From the NCBI GenBank assembly GCA_900471815.1, contig UICE01000001.1, positions 85,112 to 149,111 on the forward strand: a stretch of 64,000 nt of DNA, in the 5' to 3' direction. Within the stretch, counting starts at the first letter, position 1. Each line of letters opens with the position of its first letter. This stretch comes from Hyphomicrobiales bacterium. GTDB taxonomy: Bacteria > Pseudomonadota > Alphaproteobacteria > Rhizobiales > Rhizobiaceae. The notes beneath the pieces are model-generated. The model made no database searches and was not told the origin of the DNA. It saw only the letters and a program-made list of their open reading frames with translations. Position numbers and translations under genes: made by a program. Shown piece after piece: positions 51,969-61,382 of the stretch.

Positions 51969-52778
51969 GTGGACTTTCGCGATGATGAGCTGAAAAACTT
52001 TGAAGCCAATGGTGCGCTGCCATTACCGGACGCGACCGACGAGGGTTTCGTTGAGAACGATGGAGCCAGCATCCACTATTCTGCCTATGGTGCCGGAGCG
52101 CCGGTAATCCTGATTCATGGCGGATTGGGCCATGGTGGCAATTGGGGCTATCAGGTTCCAGCTCTTGTCGATGCCGGATACTGCGCGCTTCTCATCGACA
52201 GCCGTGGACATGGCCGCAGCACGCGTGACAGTAAATCCTATAGCTATGAGCTGATGGCATCCGATGTGCTTGCGGTCATGGATCGATTGAGCATTGCCAA
52301 GGCCGCTCTAATTGGCTGGAGCGACGGCGCCTGCACATCAATGGTGCTCGGCATAAAGGCATCGCATCGCGTCACCGGTGTCTTTTTCTTTGGCTGTAAC
52401 ATGGACCCGAGCGGCACCAAGGAAGTTCAGCCAAGCCTAGCGCTCGATCGTTGCTTCAGCCGCCATGTCAAGGATTATGCCGAGTTATCGGCAACGCCTG
52501 ATCAGTTCGAGGACTTTCTGGCAGCCGTCGGCAGAATGATGAAAACGGAACCTAATTATAGTGCCGCCGAGCTGGCGAAGATTACGGTGCCGGTCACTGT
52601 CGTTCAAAGCGAGCATGATGAATTTATCAAGCGGGAACATGCCGAATATCTCGCGCGCACCATCCCGCGCGCGGAGTTTCTCCTGCTACGGGGTGTCAGT
52701 CACTTCGCGCCGCTGCAACGGCCTGACCAATTCAATCAAGCAGTCCAGCAATTTCTCGACCGAATCTCAGCTCAATAA
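51969..52778 (+). CDS. Alpha/beta hydrolase
   Basis: This 269-aa protein has the alpha/beta hydrolase fold. The oxyanion/HG loop reads VILIHGGLGHGG, the nucleophile elbow is GWSDGA (Ser), the Asp is in VVQSEHDEF and the His is in GVSHFAPLQ. Substrate is unknown; esterase, lactonase and haloalkane dehalogenase relatives share this fold. I choose the GTG at 51969, five bases after AAAGGCG; the TTG at 51948 is also in frame. It lies 24 bp after nudC, so co-transcription is probable. It converges with pheA, with zero spacing. Confidence 0.88.
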   Translation: MDFRDDELKNFEANGALPLPDATDEGFVENDGASIHYSAYGAGAPVILIHGGLGHGGNWGYQVPALVDAGYCALLIDSRGHGRSTRDSKSYSYELMASDVLAVMDRLSIAKAALIGWSDGACTSMVLGIKASHRVTGVFFFGCNMDPSGTKEVQPSLALDRCFSRHVKDYAELSATPDQFEDFLAAVGRMMKTEPNYSAAELAKITVPVTVVQSEHDEFIKREHAEYLARTIPRAEFLLLRGVSHFAPLQRPDQFNQAVQQFLDRISAQ

Positions 52779-53642
52779 TTAGTCTTCGCTTATTTGCGAG
52801 CTTCGGAATGTCGTGTCAGCTGGGTAGACACCCAATACACGCACTTCCTTCGAGAAGAATTCCAGCTCCTCCAGCGCCTGGGCGACATTCTTATCGTCCG
52901 GATGGCCTTCAATGTCCGCGTAAAACTGCGTCGCCGTGAATTTACCGTCGATCTGGTAGCTTTCCAGCTTGGTCATATTCACCATGTTCGTGGCAAAACC
53001 GCCCATCGCTTTATAAAGTGCAGCCGGAACGTTGCGGACGCGGAATACAAAAGTGGTCATCATCAGCGCATCGGAGGTACGCGGTGCCCATTTTTTGGTT
53101 TTTGTCAGCACGACGAAGCGCGTGACATTGTTTTCAGTGTCCTCGACATCCTCTTCGAGAATATCCAAACCATAGAGGCTTGATGCCAGACGCGGCGCCA
53201 AAGCAGCCATCGTCCTGTCCTTGACTTCCGCGACCAGCCGCGCTGCACCGGCGGTGTCGCCAGCGATCACCGGCTTCCAGCCATTCTTGCGAATATATTT
53301 GCGGCATTGGCCAAGTGCATGGATATGGCTGTGGACAGAGGTGATCTCGCTGCGCTTCGTGCCCGGTAGAACCATCAGCTGAAAATGGATCGGCAGAAAA
53401 TATTCGCCAACAATGTGTAGTCGCGATTCCGGTAACAGATGGTGGATATCGGCAACACGTCCGGCAATGGTATTTTCAATTGGAATCATTGCCAGATCGG
53501 CTGCACCGCTTTCAACCGCATTGAACGCATCTTCAAAGGTCGGGCAAGGCATGGGTTCCATCGTTGGAAACATGTTGCGGCAAGCCGTATCGGAATTTGC
53601 GCCGGGTTCACCCTGAAAAGAGATGCGGTTGGTCTTGGTCAT
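52779..53642 (-). CDS. pheA: Prephenate dehydratase
   Basis: This 287-aa monofunctional enzyme turns prephenate into phenylpyruvate for phenylalanine synthesis. The catalytic domain (about 1-180) has GEPGANSDTACRNMFP, the threonine motif TRF in NNVTRFVVL, and IENTIAGRV. A C-terminal ACT domain (about 195-280, with YQIDGKFTATQFYADIEGHP) carries the regulatory Phe site. There is no chorismate mutase domain, as usual in alphaproteobacteria. Its ATG shares the A with the stop of kdsB (TAATG), so the two are translationally coupled, a conserved gene pair. Confidence 0.95.
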   Translation of the reverse strand: MTKTNRISFQGEPGANSDTACRNMFPTMEPMPCPTFEDAFNAVESGAADLAMIPIENTIAGRVADIHHLLPESRLHIVGEYFLPIHFQLMVLPGTKRSEITSVHSHIHALGQCRKYIRKNGWKPVIAGDTAGAARLVAEVKDRTMAALAPRLASSLYGLDILEEDVEDTENNVTRFVVLTKTKKWAPRTSDALMMTTFVFRVRNVPAALYKAMGGFATNMVNMTKLESYQIDGKFTATQFYADIEGHPDDKNVAQALEELEFFSKEVRVLGVYPADTTFRSSQISED

Positions 53643-54385
53643 TATCCTTGGCCTTGTTTCATATTCAATAATTCGCGGGCGCGATCCAGATCTTCCTGCG
53701 TGTCCACACCCAGCGGCACAGAATCGACAATCTCGACATCAATGCGCATCCCAGCCTCAAGCGCGCGCAGTTGCTCCAGCCGCTCACGCCGCTCCAGCGG
53801 CGAAGGGCCAAGCCTGACAAAACGCTCAAGAGCGGCCCGGCGATAGGCATAAAGCCCGATATGGTGGTAAAGCGGCCCCTCGCCCCAAGGGGCTGTCGCA
53901 CGCGTGAAATAGAGTGCGCGCAACTGGGTTTCACTCAAAGGCGAGCCGATGATCTTGACCACATTGGGATTGGTCTTTTCTGCTTCATGGCGAATCTCGA
54001 CCGCCAGCGTACCAATATCGGCAGGACCATTGAGCAATGGCAATAGAGCGCGCTTTATAACATCCGGTTCGATGGTTGGCAGGTCACCCTGCACATTAAC
54101 AACCGCATCAATATTCCCATCAGGGTCGAGTGCTTGCAGCGCTTCATAGATGCGGTCGGAGCCGGATTCGTGATCGCTTCGGGTCATGACAGCTTCCAGC
54201 CCGTAAGCTTCGACTGCCAACTTTACCTCAGCCGTATCAGTAGCCACAACGGTGCGGCCAAGGCCCGCAGCTATGGCGCGCTCAGCAACGTGAACAATCA
54301 TCGGCTTGCCTGCAATATCGGCCAAAGGCTTGTTGGGAAGCCGTGTCGAAGCCATTCTTGCCGGTATCAGGTTCAATATTCTCAT
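53642..54385 (-). CDS. kdsB: CMP-KDO synthetase (3-deoxy-manno-octulosonate cytidylyltransferase)
   Basis: This 247-aa enzyme activates KDO for lipid A/LPS inner-core synthesis. It has the cytidylyltransferase start [20 protein letters not shown] with Arg/Lys contacts, [24 protein letters not shown] and [12 protein letters not shown] (CTP/Mg site). GAGGA precedes the start; the ATG at 54385 is best spaced, and the ATG at 54388 is an alternative. It is followed and overlapped by pheA. No riboswitch or leader is visible. Confidence 0.96.
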   Translation of the reverse strand: MRILNLIPARMASTRLPNKPLADIAGKPMIVHVAERAIAAGLGRTVVATDTAEVKLAVEAYGLEAVMTRSDHESGSDRIYEALQALDPDGNIDAVVNVQGDLPTIEPDVIKRALLPLLNGPADIGTLAVEIRHEAEKTNPNVVKIIGSPLSETQLRALYFTRATAPWGEGPLYHHIGLYAYRRAALERFVRLGPSPLERRERLEQLRALEAGMRIDVEIVDSVPLGVDTQEDLDRARELLNMKQGQG

Positions 54386-54561
54386 CATTCCTCACACCCC
54401 TACGGTGTCAAAAAGTCTCAGGCAGAACCGCCCTTATATGTGTTGCAAGTGGGAGATAAAACCCCTAGTTTCCGCGCAATCACGAGGGGTTTCTGCCACA
54501 AATGCAGCGGTTTGCATTGATCAGATATTGAAGCCCTCCGCAAGAGGAGTAATGAGCGACG

Positions 54562-55218
54562 ATGGGATCCGCATTTAATAAGTACGCCATGGCGTTTCTG
54601 GCAACAGTGTTCGTTGTCATGTCCGCGGCCATCATGTCCGACTCCCTGTTCAATTCGCACGCTCCCGAAAAGCCAGGCTTTATTATTGAAGCACCTGAGG
54701 GCGGCGAAGCAACCGCAGGCGCAGAGACTCCTGCCGCAGCGGTGCCGGTGGCAACCCTGCTCGCTTCAGCTGATGCGAAGCGCGGTGAAGCTGTGTTCAA
54801 GCGTTGCGCTGCTTGCCACACCGCAGAAAAGGGCGGCGCTAACAAGGTCGGCCCGAATCTTTGGGACATTGTTGAGCGCCCGATCGCGACCCATGAAGGT
54901 TTCAGCTATTCCGGCGCCATGAAGGAATTCTCCAAGGGTGGCCAGGAGAAGTGGACCTATGATCACCTCAATCACTTCCTGACCTCGCCAAAGGGCTATA
55001 TCAAAGGCACCGCCATGGGCTTTGCGGGTGATAAGAAAGATCCGGAGCGTGCCGATTTGATCGCCTATCTGCAGACGCTTTCAGATAGCCCGAAGCCATT
55101 CCCTGCAGCTGATGATGCTCCAGCCGGTGAAAAGCCTGCTGAAGGCGCTGCACCTGCCGCTCCGGCACCAGCGGGCGAAACACCCGCAGCGCCTGCTCAG
55201 CCAGCGCCAGCACACTAA
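54562..55218 (+). CDS. Membrane-anchored c-type cytochrome
   Basis: This 218-aa protein has an uncleaved N-terminal anchor (about residues 8-27, [20 protein letters not shown]), a linker, and one class I cytochrome c domain. The heme site is CAACH (about 83-87) and a distal Met lies in GTAMGF (about 150). An Ala/Pro-rich tail follows (about 175-218). It resembles the CycM/c552-type carriers in alphaproteobacteria that move electrons from the bc1 complex to the oxidase. It is divergent from kdsB. A ribosome site lies 12 bp upstream and also serves an overlapping 8-codon frame. Confidence 0.93.
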   Translation: MGSAFNKYAMAFLATVFVVMSAAIMSDSLFNSHAPEKPGFIIEAPEGGEATAGAETPAAAVPVATLLASADAKRGEAVFKRCAACHTAEKGGANKVGPNLWDIVERPIATHEGFSYSGAMKEFSKGGQEKWTYDHLNHFLTSPKGYIKGTAMGFAGDKKDPERADLIAYLQTLSDSPKPFPAADDAPAGEKPAEGAAPAAPAPAGETPAAPAQPAPAH

Positions 55219-55237
55219 AACCTACTCATATCGATCT

Positions 55238-55266
55238 AAAAGCCGGGCTCAATGCCCGGCTTTTTT
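55238..55266 (+). terminator. Rho-independent terminator of the cytochrome c gene
   Basis: The hairpin AAAGCCGGGC / GCCCGGCTTT with loop TCAAT is followed by a T6 run at 55261-55266. It ends about 40 bp after the stop codon. Confidence 0.93.
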
Positions 55267-55357
55267 GTATCAACTCCCCGTGTTTTTTAAGCGAAGGCCT
55301 GTTCTCTGCCGCATTTTCTCTTAGACTGCCTGTCAGATAGAACTGTGGAGACCTGTT

Positions 55358-57247
55358 TTGAGATTTCGCCGCTTCGTTATCAGCCTTGCGCTGCTCGCTG
55401 CCACAACCCTTGGCACCCTTCAGATTGCACATGCGGCGGAACCGGAATGGCGTCATGCAACGAGTCTGACCGGTGAGCCCAAATACGGGCCTGACTTCAA
55501 GCATTATGATTATGTAAATCCCGACGCACCCAAAGGCGGTACGCTGAATAATATTGCCCAAGGTTCATTCGACAGCCTCAATCCATTTGTGATTCAGGGA
55601 GAGTCTGCTGCAGGGCTTCCACCCACTGGTAATCCTATCGGCGGCGGAATTCTGTATGATACACTCTTAAGTCAGGCACTTGATCAGCCAGGCACCAATT
55701 ATGGACTAGTCGCAGAGGCGGTTGCTTATCCAGATGACTTTTCATGGGTCAAGTTTCGTCTAAACCCTGCTGCAAAATGGCATGACGGGCAGCCAATAAC
55801 AGCAGAAGATGTGATTTGGTCCTTTGAAACCTTAAAACGGCAAACGCCACTGTATAATAAGTACTATCACGATGTGACAAAGGCGGAAAAAACCGGCGAA
55901 CGGGAAGTCACATTTACTTTTGCTATTTCGGGCAATCGCGAACTTCCGAACATTATGGGAGACTTCCCCATCCTGCCGAAACATTGGTGGGAGGGCACAG
56001 ACAAGAACGGAAACAAGCGGGATTTTAGCAAACCCACAACGGAAATCCCACTTGGCTCGGCTGCCTATAAAATCGAAAGCGTTGACTTTGGGAAATCGAT
56101 CATATGGAGCCGCGTTCCCGATTATTGGGGTAAAGACCTTCCTGTCGAGGTAGGCCGAAACAATTTTGATCGAATCCGGTACGAATACTTCCGGGACGGG
56201 AATGCTGCCTGGGAAGGCTTCAAAAAGGGCGGTCTGCAGGATTATCGCAGCGAACCCAGCATCAGCCGCTGGATGCGGGAGTATGACTTTCCGGCGTTCA
56301 ATCGTGGTGACGTTGTCAAAAAGGTCTTCCCCGAACGATCCCTCGGACGAATGCAGGGTTTCTTGATCAATACCCGGCGCGAAAAATTCAAGGATATCAG
56401 GGTGAGGCAGGCACTCAACTTTGCTTTCGACTTTGAAACCATGAGCAAGAATATGTTCTATGGGCAATATAAGCGGATCAACAGCTATTTCGCTGGATCG
56501 GAACTTGCTTCCAGTGGTCTTCCTCAGGGAAAAGAGCTGGAAATACTGCAAACTGTAAAGGGTGAAGTTCCCGAACAAGTCTTTACACAGGAATTCAAGA
56601 ATCCCGTTTCTGACACGCCTCAGGCATTGCGCGAAAACCTGCGGAATGCAGTTAACCTGCTGCGCGAAGCGGGGTATGAGAACAAGGACGGAAAACTGGT
56701 TAATACGAAAACCGGAGAGCAGCTCACCATTGAATTTCTTGGCTCTGACCCTCGCGATGAGCGAACAGTAGGGCCTTTTATGGCCAATTTGCGTAAATTG
56801 GGCATTGATGCTCGGCTAAGACCAGTCGACTCAGCGCAATATGTGGCAAGAATCAATGACTTTGACTACGATATTCTTGGCATAATGGGGATGGCTCAGA
56901 GCCTTTCTCCTGGCAATGAACAACGGGATTTCTGGAGTTCAAGCACCGCTGATACTCCAGGTAGCCGCAATTATATGGGCATCAAGAATCCAGCCATCGA
57001 CAAGCTCATTGATAAAGTCATCCTTGCGAAGGATCGCGATGAACTTGTGGCCGCCACCCACGCACTCGACCGCGTGCTTTTATGGAACTACTACGTCGTT
57101 CCCCAGTGGTATGACGACCGCACAAAGATTGCTTACTGGAACAAGTTTGGCATGCCTGACAAACAGCCCGAATACGTGGGCGTAGACCCCTTTTCATGGT
57201 GGATTGATACTGCCAAGGAGCAGGCATTAAAGGCTCGTTTTCAATGA
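55358..57247 (+). CDS. yejA1: Peptide ABC transporter substrate-binding protein YejA1
   Basis: This 629-aa protein is of SBP family 5 (oligopeptide type). A Sec signal peptide is present (residues 1-27, ending in IAHAAE; initiator TTG at 55358 after GGAGA), then a long binding domain with YDYVNPDAPKGG, FRLNPAAKWHDGQPITAEDV and RVRQALNFAFDFETM. YejA proteins bind peptides such as antimicrobial peptides or microcin C. This gene opens the yejA1A2BEF operon. The next gene starts by overlapping its stop as ATGA. Confidence 0.93.
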   Translation: MRFRRFVISLALLAATTLGTLQIAHAAEPEWRHATSLTGEPKYGPDFKHYDYVNPDAPKGGTLNNIAQGSFDSLNPFVIQGESAAGLPPTGNPIGGGILYDTLLSQALDQPGTNYGLVAEAVAYPDDFSWVKFRLNPAAKWHDGQPITAEDVIWSFETLKRQTPLYNKYYHDVTKAEKTGEREVTFTFAISGNRELPNIMGDFPILPKHWWEGTDKNGNKRDFSKPTTEIPLGSAAYKIESVDFGKSIIWSRVPDYWGKDLPVEVGRNNFDRIRYEYFRDGNAAWEGFKKGGLQDYRSEPSISRWMREYDFPAFNRGDVVKKVFPERSLGRMQGFLINTRREKFKDIRVRQALNFAFDFETMSKNMFYGQYKRINSYFAGSELASSGLPQGKELEILQTVKGEVPEQVFTQEFKNPVSDTPQALRENLRNAVNLLREAGYENKDGKLVNTKTGEQLTIEFLGSDPRDERTVGPFMANLRKLGIDARLRPVDSAQYVARINDFDYDILGIMGMAQSLSPGNEQRDFWSSSTADTPGSRNYMGIKNPAIDKLIDKVILAKDRDELVAATHALDRVLLWNYYVVPQWYDDRTKIAYWNKFGMPDKQPEYVGVDPFSWWIDTAKEQALKARFQ

Positions 57248-59112
57248 CGGGATTTAACCGCCGCGAACTTATGAAGCTTTCGGGCGCTGCAATGCTCACT
57301 GCCATGGCTCCAAAACTGGCCTTGGCAGATGTGCAGACGGACGTTCCGCTCCATGGCCTCTCTGCGTTTGGCGAGTTGAAATACCCGAAGGATTTTACGC
57401 ATTTTGACTATGCCAGTCCCGATGCGCCCAAGGGCGGAACCTTCGCTTTTTCGCCCAATACGTGGATTTTTAATCAGTCGCCCCAAACCTTCAATACGCT
57501 CAATACGTTCTCGAACAAGGGAGATGCTCCGCCCCGTATGGAACTCTGTTTCGATACTCTGATGGCATCTGCACTGGACGAACCGGACTCGATTTATGGT
57601 CTGGTGGCAGAAACAGTTACCGTTTCCGCCGATCGTAATAGCTTCACCTTCAAACTGCGGCAGGAAGCCCGCTTCCATGACGGCTCGCCAATCACTGCGG
57701 AAAATGTTGTTTTCAGCTTTGAAACCCTCAAGGACAAAGGGCATCCCCAACTCCGTCTGGTTCTGACGGAGTTGAGCAAAATTGCTGCACTGGACGCGCA
57801 CACCGTGCAGCTGATTTTTTCAGGCAAGCATTCTGACCGTGCAATACTCGATATTGCCTCAATACCTATTTTTTCCAAAAAATGGTACGCCACCCGCGAC
57901 TTTGCGGCATCAACAATGGAACCGCCGCTTGGCTCGGGGCCATATCGTGTTGGCCGTGTCGCTCCTGGCCAAACCATAGAGTATGAACGCGTGGCGGATT
58001 ATTGGGCCAAGGACCTAAATGTACAACGCGGTCAAAACCACTTTGATCGCATTAAAATTGATTTCTACCGAGAGCGCCAACCGGAATTCGAGGCTTTCAA
58101 AAAAGGCGATATTTTCTGGCGATATGAGGCAACCGCAAAAACATGGGCGACAGAGTACAATTTCCCTGCGGTACAACAGAAACGTGTCATTAAACGCAAG
58201 TTTACAACGGAAAAGCGCCCGCAATTGCAGGCTTGGGCCATTAATCAGCGCCGCGAGCATTTCCGCGACCCCCAGGTACGCGAAGCTATTGCACTGTGCT
58301 TTGATTTTGAGTGGACCCAGAAAAATCTTTTCTATGGTGCATATGAGCGCTCCCATTCAGTGTTTGAGCAATCGGATTTCCGGGCAAGCGGAAAGCCCTC
58401 TGCGGAAGAACTCGCCATTCTGGAACCTTTTCGTGACAGGCTGCCCGAGGCCATATTCGGCGATGCATTGTTGCAAACACCTTCTGATGGCAGCGGGCGT
58501 GACCGCAAAAACTTGAAGCGTGCATCCGACCTTTTAAATCAGGCGGGATTCAAACGGGATGGTGACAAGTTGGTGGATGCGCAAGGCAGACCGCTCAATC
58601 TTGAACTCTTGATTTATGCTGAAGTCTTCACCCGCAGTTACTCACCTTTCGTAAACAATCTGAAGGCCTTGGGCATCAACGCCTATCTGCGCTTGGCCGA
58701 TCCCGCGCAATATCAAAGCCGCATTCAGAATTTTGATTTCGACATGATCGGTATGGCGGTGCAACTCTCCCCTACGCCAACACGAGAATCACTGGAGGAG
58801 ATATTCGGCTCCAAGGGCAGGGATATCCCGGGTTCGTATAATTTTCCCGGCACAGCCGATCCGGTTGTCGATGCGCTTATCGCTAAAGTGAGCGATGCAA
58901 AAACGCGTGACGAGCTGGTTTCGCTATTGCGGGTTTTAGATCGGCTCTTGCGTATCAGGCGTGATTGGATTCCAAACTGGTACTCAGCGAATCATCCGAT
59001 CGCCTATTGGGACATGTTCGGCTTCAAGGAGCCCAAACCCGATTATGGTTTCCCGGTTGAAACGCTGTGGTGGTTCGACGAAGCAAAGGCGAAGGCAATT
59101 GGCAAAGTTTGA
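57244..59112 (+). CDS. yejA2: Peptide ABC transporter substrate-binding protein YejA2 (Tat-type signal)
   Basis: This 622-aa protein is of the same SBP_bac_5 family as YejA1. The N-terminus FNRRELMKLSGAAML has a twin-Arg pattern, so export may be through Tat, unlike YejA1. Family marks include FDYASPDAPKGGTF, KLRQEARFHDGSPITAENV and VREAIALCFDFEWT. The two are clearly paralogous but diverged, so they probably cover different peptides. Translation is coupled to yejA1 by the ATGA overlap. Confidence 0.92.
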   Translation: MTGFNRRELMKLSGAAMLTAMAPKLALADVQTDVPLHGLSAFGELKYPKDFTHFDYASPDAPKGGTFAFSPNTWIFNQSPQTFNTLNTFSNKGDAPPRMELCFDTLMASALDEPDSIYGLVAETVTVSADRNSFTFKLRQEARFHDGSPITAENVVFSFETLKDKGHPQLRLVLTELSKIAALDAHTVQLIFSGKHSDRAILDIASIPIFSKKWYATRDFAASTMEPPLGSGPYRVGRVAPGQTIEYERVADYWAKDLNVQRGQNHFDRIKIDFYRERQPEFEAFKKGDIFWRYEATAKTWATEYNFPAVQQKRVIKRKFTTEKRPQLQAWAINQRREHFRDPQVREAIALCFDFEWTQKNLFYGAYERSHSVFEQSDFRASGKPSAEELAILEPFRDRLPEAIFGDALLQTPSDGSGRDRKNLKRASDLLNQAGFKRDGDKLVDAQGRPLNLELLIYAEVFTRSYSPFVNNLKALGINAYLRLADPAQYQSRIQNFDFDMIGMAVQLSPTPTRESLEEIFGSKGRDIPGSYNFPGTADPVVDALIAKVSDAKTRDELVSLLRVLDRLLRIRRDWIPNWYSANHPIAYWDMFGFKEPKPDYGFPVETLWWFDEAKAKAIGKV

Positions 59113-59142
59113 TGGACTGAAAGCGATGAGAGGGCGCCCCTG

Positions 59143-60246
59143 ATGGGAGCCTATGTTCTGCGACGCCTTCTGCTGATGATACCGACATTGTTCGGCATTT
59201 TGCTTGTCTGCTTCGTCATCGTGCAATTCGTACCCGGTGGGCCGGTTGAGCGTATTATCAGCCAACTGACCGGACAGGGCGGCAATGCCATGGACCGCAT
59301 CAGCGGTGGTGGCGCCGATATTGGCCAGGCTCAGGATCAGCTTGGGACGGGGTTGGGCAACTCCAAATATCGCGGCGCACAGGGCCTCGACCCGGCCTTT
59401 ATCGCCAGCCTTGAGAAACAATTTGGTCTTGATAAGCCGCCATTGGAGCGCTTCGGCCTTCTGGTCTGGAATTATATCCGCTTCGATTTCGGGCGAAGCT
59501 ATTTCCGCGATATAAGTGTGATCGAGCTGATAAAGGAAAAACTGCCGGTCTCCATATCGCTTGGTTTGTGGACGACCCTGCTGTCCTACATGATTTCAAT
59601 ACCCTTGGGCATTCGCAAGGCCATCAAAGACGGATCATCCTTCGATATCTGGACCAGCGGAATTATCATCATTGGCTATGCGATTCCCGGCTTCCTGTTC
59701 GGTATCATGCTCATCGTGTTTTTTGCAGGCGGCTCGTTCTTTGATTGGTTTCCGCTGCGCGGCTTGACCTCAAATAATTTTAGCCAGCTATCCGGATTTG
59801 AGAAGATCGTGGATTACGCCTGGCACCTTGTTCTGCCTTTGACAGCGATACTCCTGTCGGCCTTTGCCACGACCACCCTGCTGACCAAGAATTCATTTCT
59901 TGATGAGATTCGCAAACAATATGTCACGACGGCACGGGCGAAGGGCCTCTCGGAACGAAAAATTCTTTATGGCCATGTTTTCCGCAATGCCATGCTGATT
60001 GTGATCTCCGGTTTTCCAAGCGCTTTCATCTCGATTTTCTTCACCGGTCAGCTGCTTATCGAGGCGATCTTCTCTCTCGATGGCCTTGGCCTTCTTGGCT
60101 ATGAGTCGATCCTCAACCGCGATTATCCCGTGGTTATAGCCACCGTGTATATTTTTGCCCTTATCGGCATTCTCATGACCCTGTTATCTGACCTGCTTTA
60201 CACTTGGATTGATCCGCGCATCGACTTTGAGCGGAGGGACGTGTGA
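59143..60246 (+). CDS. yejB: Peptide ABC transporter permease YejB
   Basis: This 367-aa inner-membrane permease is of the DppB type. The N-terminal helix is [18 protein letters not shown]. The BPD_transp_1 EAA loop reads [25 protein letters not shown] (about 264-288). The long periplasmic insert after helix 1 (about 30-110) is typical of the YejB group. GAGAGGG lies upstream of the ATG at 59143. It forms the channel with YejE. The stop overlaps the next ATG as TGATG. Confidence 0.93.
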   Translation: MGAYVLRRLLLMIPTLFGILLVCFVIVQFVPGGPVERIISQLTGQGGNAMDRISGGGADIGQAQDQLGTGLGNSKYRGAQGLDPAFIASLEKQFGLDKPPLERFGLLVWNYIRFDFGRSYFRDISVIELIKEKLPVSISLGLWTTLLSYMISIPLGIRKAIKDGSSFDIWTSGIIIIGYAIPGFLFGIMLIVFFAGGSFFDWFPLRGLTSNNFSQLSGFEKIVDYAWHLVLPLTAILLSAFATTTLLTKNSFLDEIRKQYVTTARAKGLSERKILYGHVFRNAMLIVISGFPSAFISIFFTGQLLIEAIFSLDGLGLLGYESILNRDYPVVIATVYIFALIGILMTLLSDLLYTWIDPRIDFERRDV

Positions 60247-61382
60247 TGACCGATATCGTCGGAACGGCTCCCGCCCCCGTGAAGCGACCGCGCCTTTCGC
60301 CGCTCAATGCGCGACGCTGGCAAAACTTCAAGGCAAACCGGCGCGGCTGGTGGGCGCTTTGGATTTTCCTTTTCCTGTTTGCTGTCTCGCTCTGTGCGGA
60401 ACTTGTTGCCAATGACAAGCCGATCATCGTCTCCTACAAAGGCGAGATTCTCTTTCCAGTTCTGGTCGATTACCCAGAAGAAAAGTTCAACGGCTTTTAT
60501 GCGGTTACGGATTACCGCGATCCGGTCATTCAGGATGAGATCAATGCCAATGGCTGGGCCATCTGGCCGCCGGTGCGCTACTCCTACAGGACAGTCAATA
60601 ATGAACTGCCCGAAACGGCGCCTTCAAAGCCCTTCTGGCTCTATACACCTGAAGAGCGTTGCAATCGCTATGCGCTCGGCGTCAATGATCCCAATTGCAC
60701 TTTCGGCAATATGAATATTCTCGGGACGGACGATCAGGCCCGCGATGTCTTTGCCCGGGCACTTTATGGCTTTCGCATTTCTGTGCTGTTCGGCCTTATC
60801 CTGACCGCCTGCTCCGCGGTCATTGGTGTTACTGCGGGCGCACTGCAAGGCTATTTTGGTGGCTGGGTCGATCTTATCGCCCAGCGTTTCATCGAAATCT
60901 GGTCTTCTGTACCCACGCTCTACCTCCTGCTTATCATGTCATCCATATTGCCTCCCGGCTTCTGGATTCTGCTTGGTATCCTGCTGCTGTTCTCCTGGGT
61001 GAGCTTTGTTGGTATTGTCCGTGCCGAATTTTTGCGCGCCCGTAATTTCGAATATGTGAACGCAGCGCGTGCGCTTGGCGTCCCCGACCGGACAATCATG
61101 TTCCGTCACCTTCTGCCCAATGCCATGGTGACGACACTGACCTTCCTGCCCTTCATTCTCAATGGATCAATCACCACATTGACCTCGTTGGATTTTCTCG
61201 GTTTCGGCCTGCCTCCGGGCTCGGCATCGCTTGGCGAGCTGCTCGCACAAGGCAAGAACAATCTGCAGGCTCCCTGGCTGGGCATTACTGGCTTCGCCGT
61301 GATTTCGTTGATGTTGTCACTGCTGATCTTTGTCGGTGAGGCAACACGTGACGCCTTTGATCCACGCAAGGCTTTCAAATGA
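60246..61382 (+). CDS. yejE: Peptide ABC transporter permease YejE
   Basis: This 378-aa permease is of the DppC type. It has an N-terminal helix (WWALWIFLFLFAVSL), a large periplasmic loop (about 60-165, with two Cys in ERCNRYALGVNDPNC) and a BPD_transp_1 domain with ARALGVPDRTIMFRHLLPNAM as the EAA loop. The large loop and Cys pair fit YejE. The ATG at 60246 shares the A with the yejB stop; the GTG at 60243 is an alternative. The next gene overlaps as ATGA. Confidence 0.93.
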   Translation: MTDIVGTAPAPVKRPRLSPLNARRWQNFKANRRGWWALWIFLFLFAVSLCAELVANDKPIIVSYKGEILFPVLVDYPEEKFNGFYAVTDYRDPVIQDEINANGWAIWPPVRYSYRTVNNELPETAPSKPFWLYTPEERCNRYALGVNDPNCTFGNMNILGTDDQARDVFARALYGFRISVLFGLILTACSAVIGVTAGALQGYFGGWVDLIAQRFIEIWSSVPTLYLLLIMSSILPPGFWILLGILLLFSWVSFVGIVRAEFLRARNFEYVNAARALGVPDRTIMFRHLLPNAMVTTLTFLPFILNGSITTLTSLDFLGFGLPPGSASLGELLAQGKNNLQAPWLGITGFAVISLMLSLLIFVGEATRDAFDPRKAFK

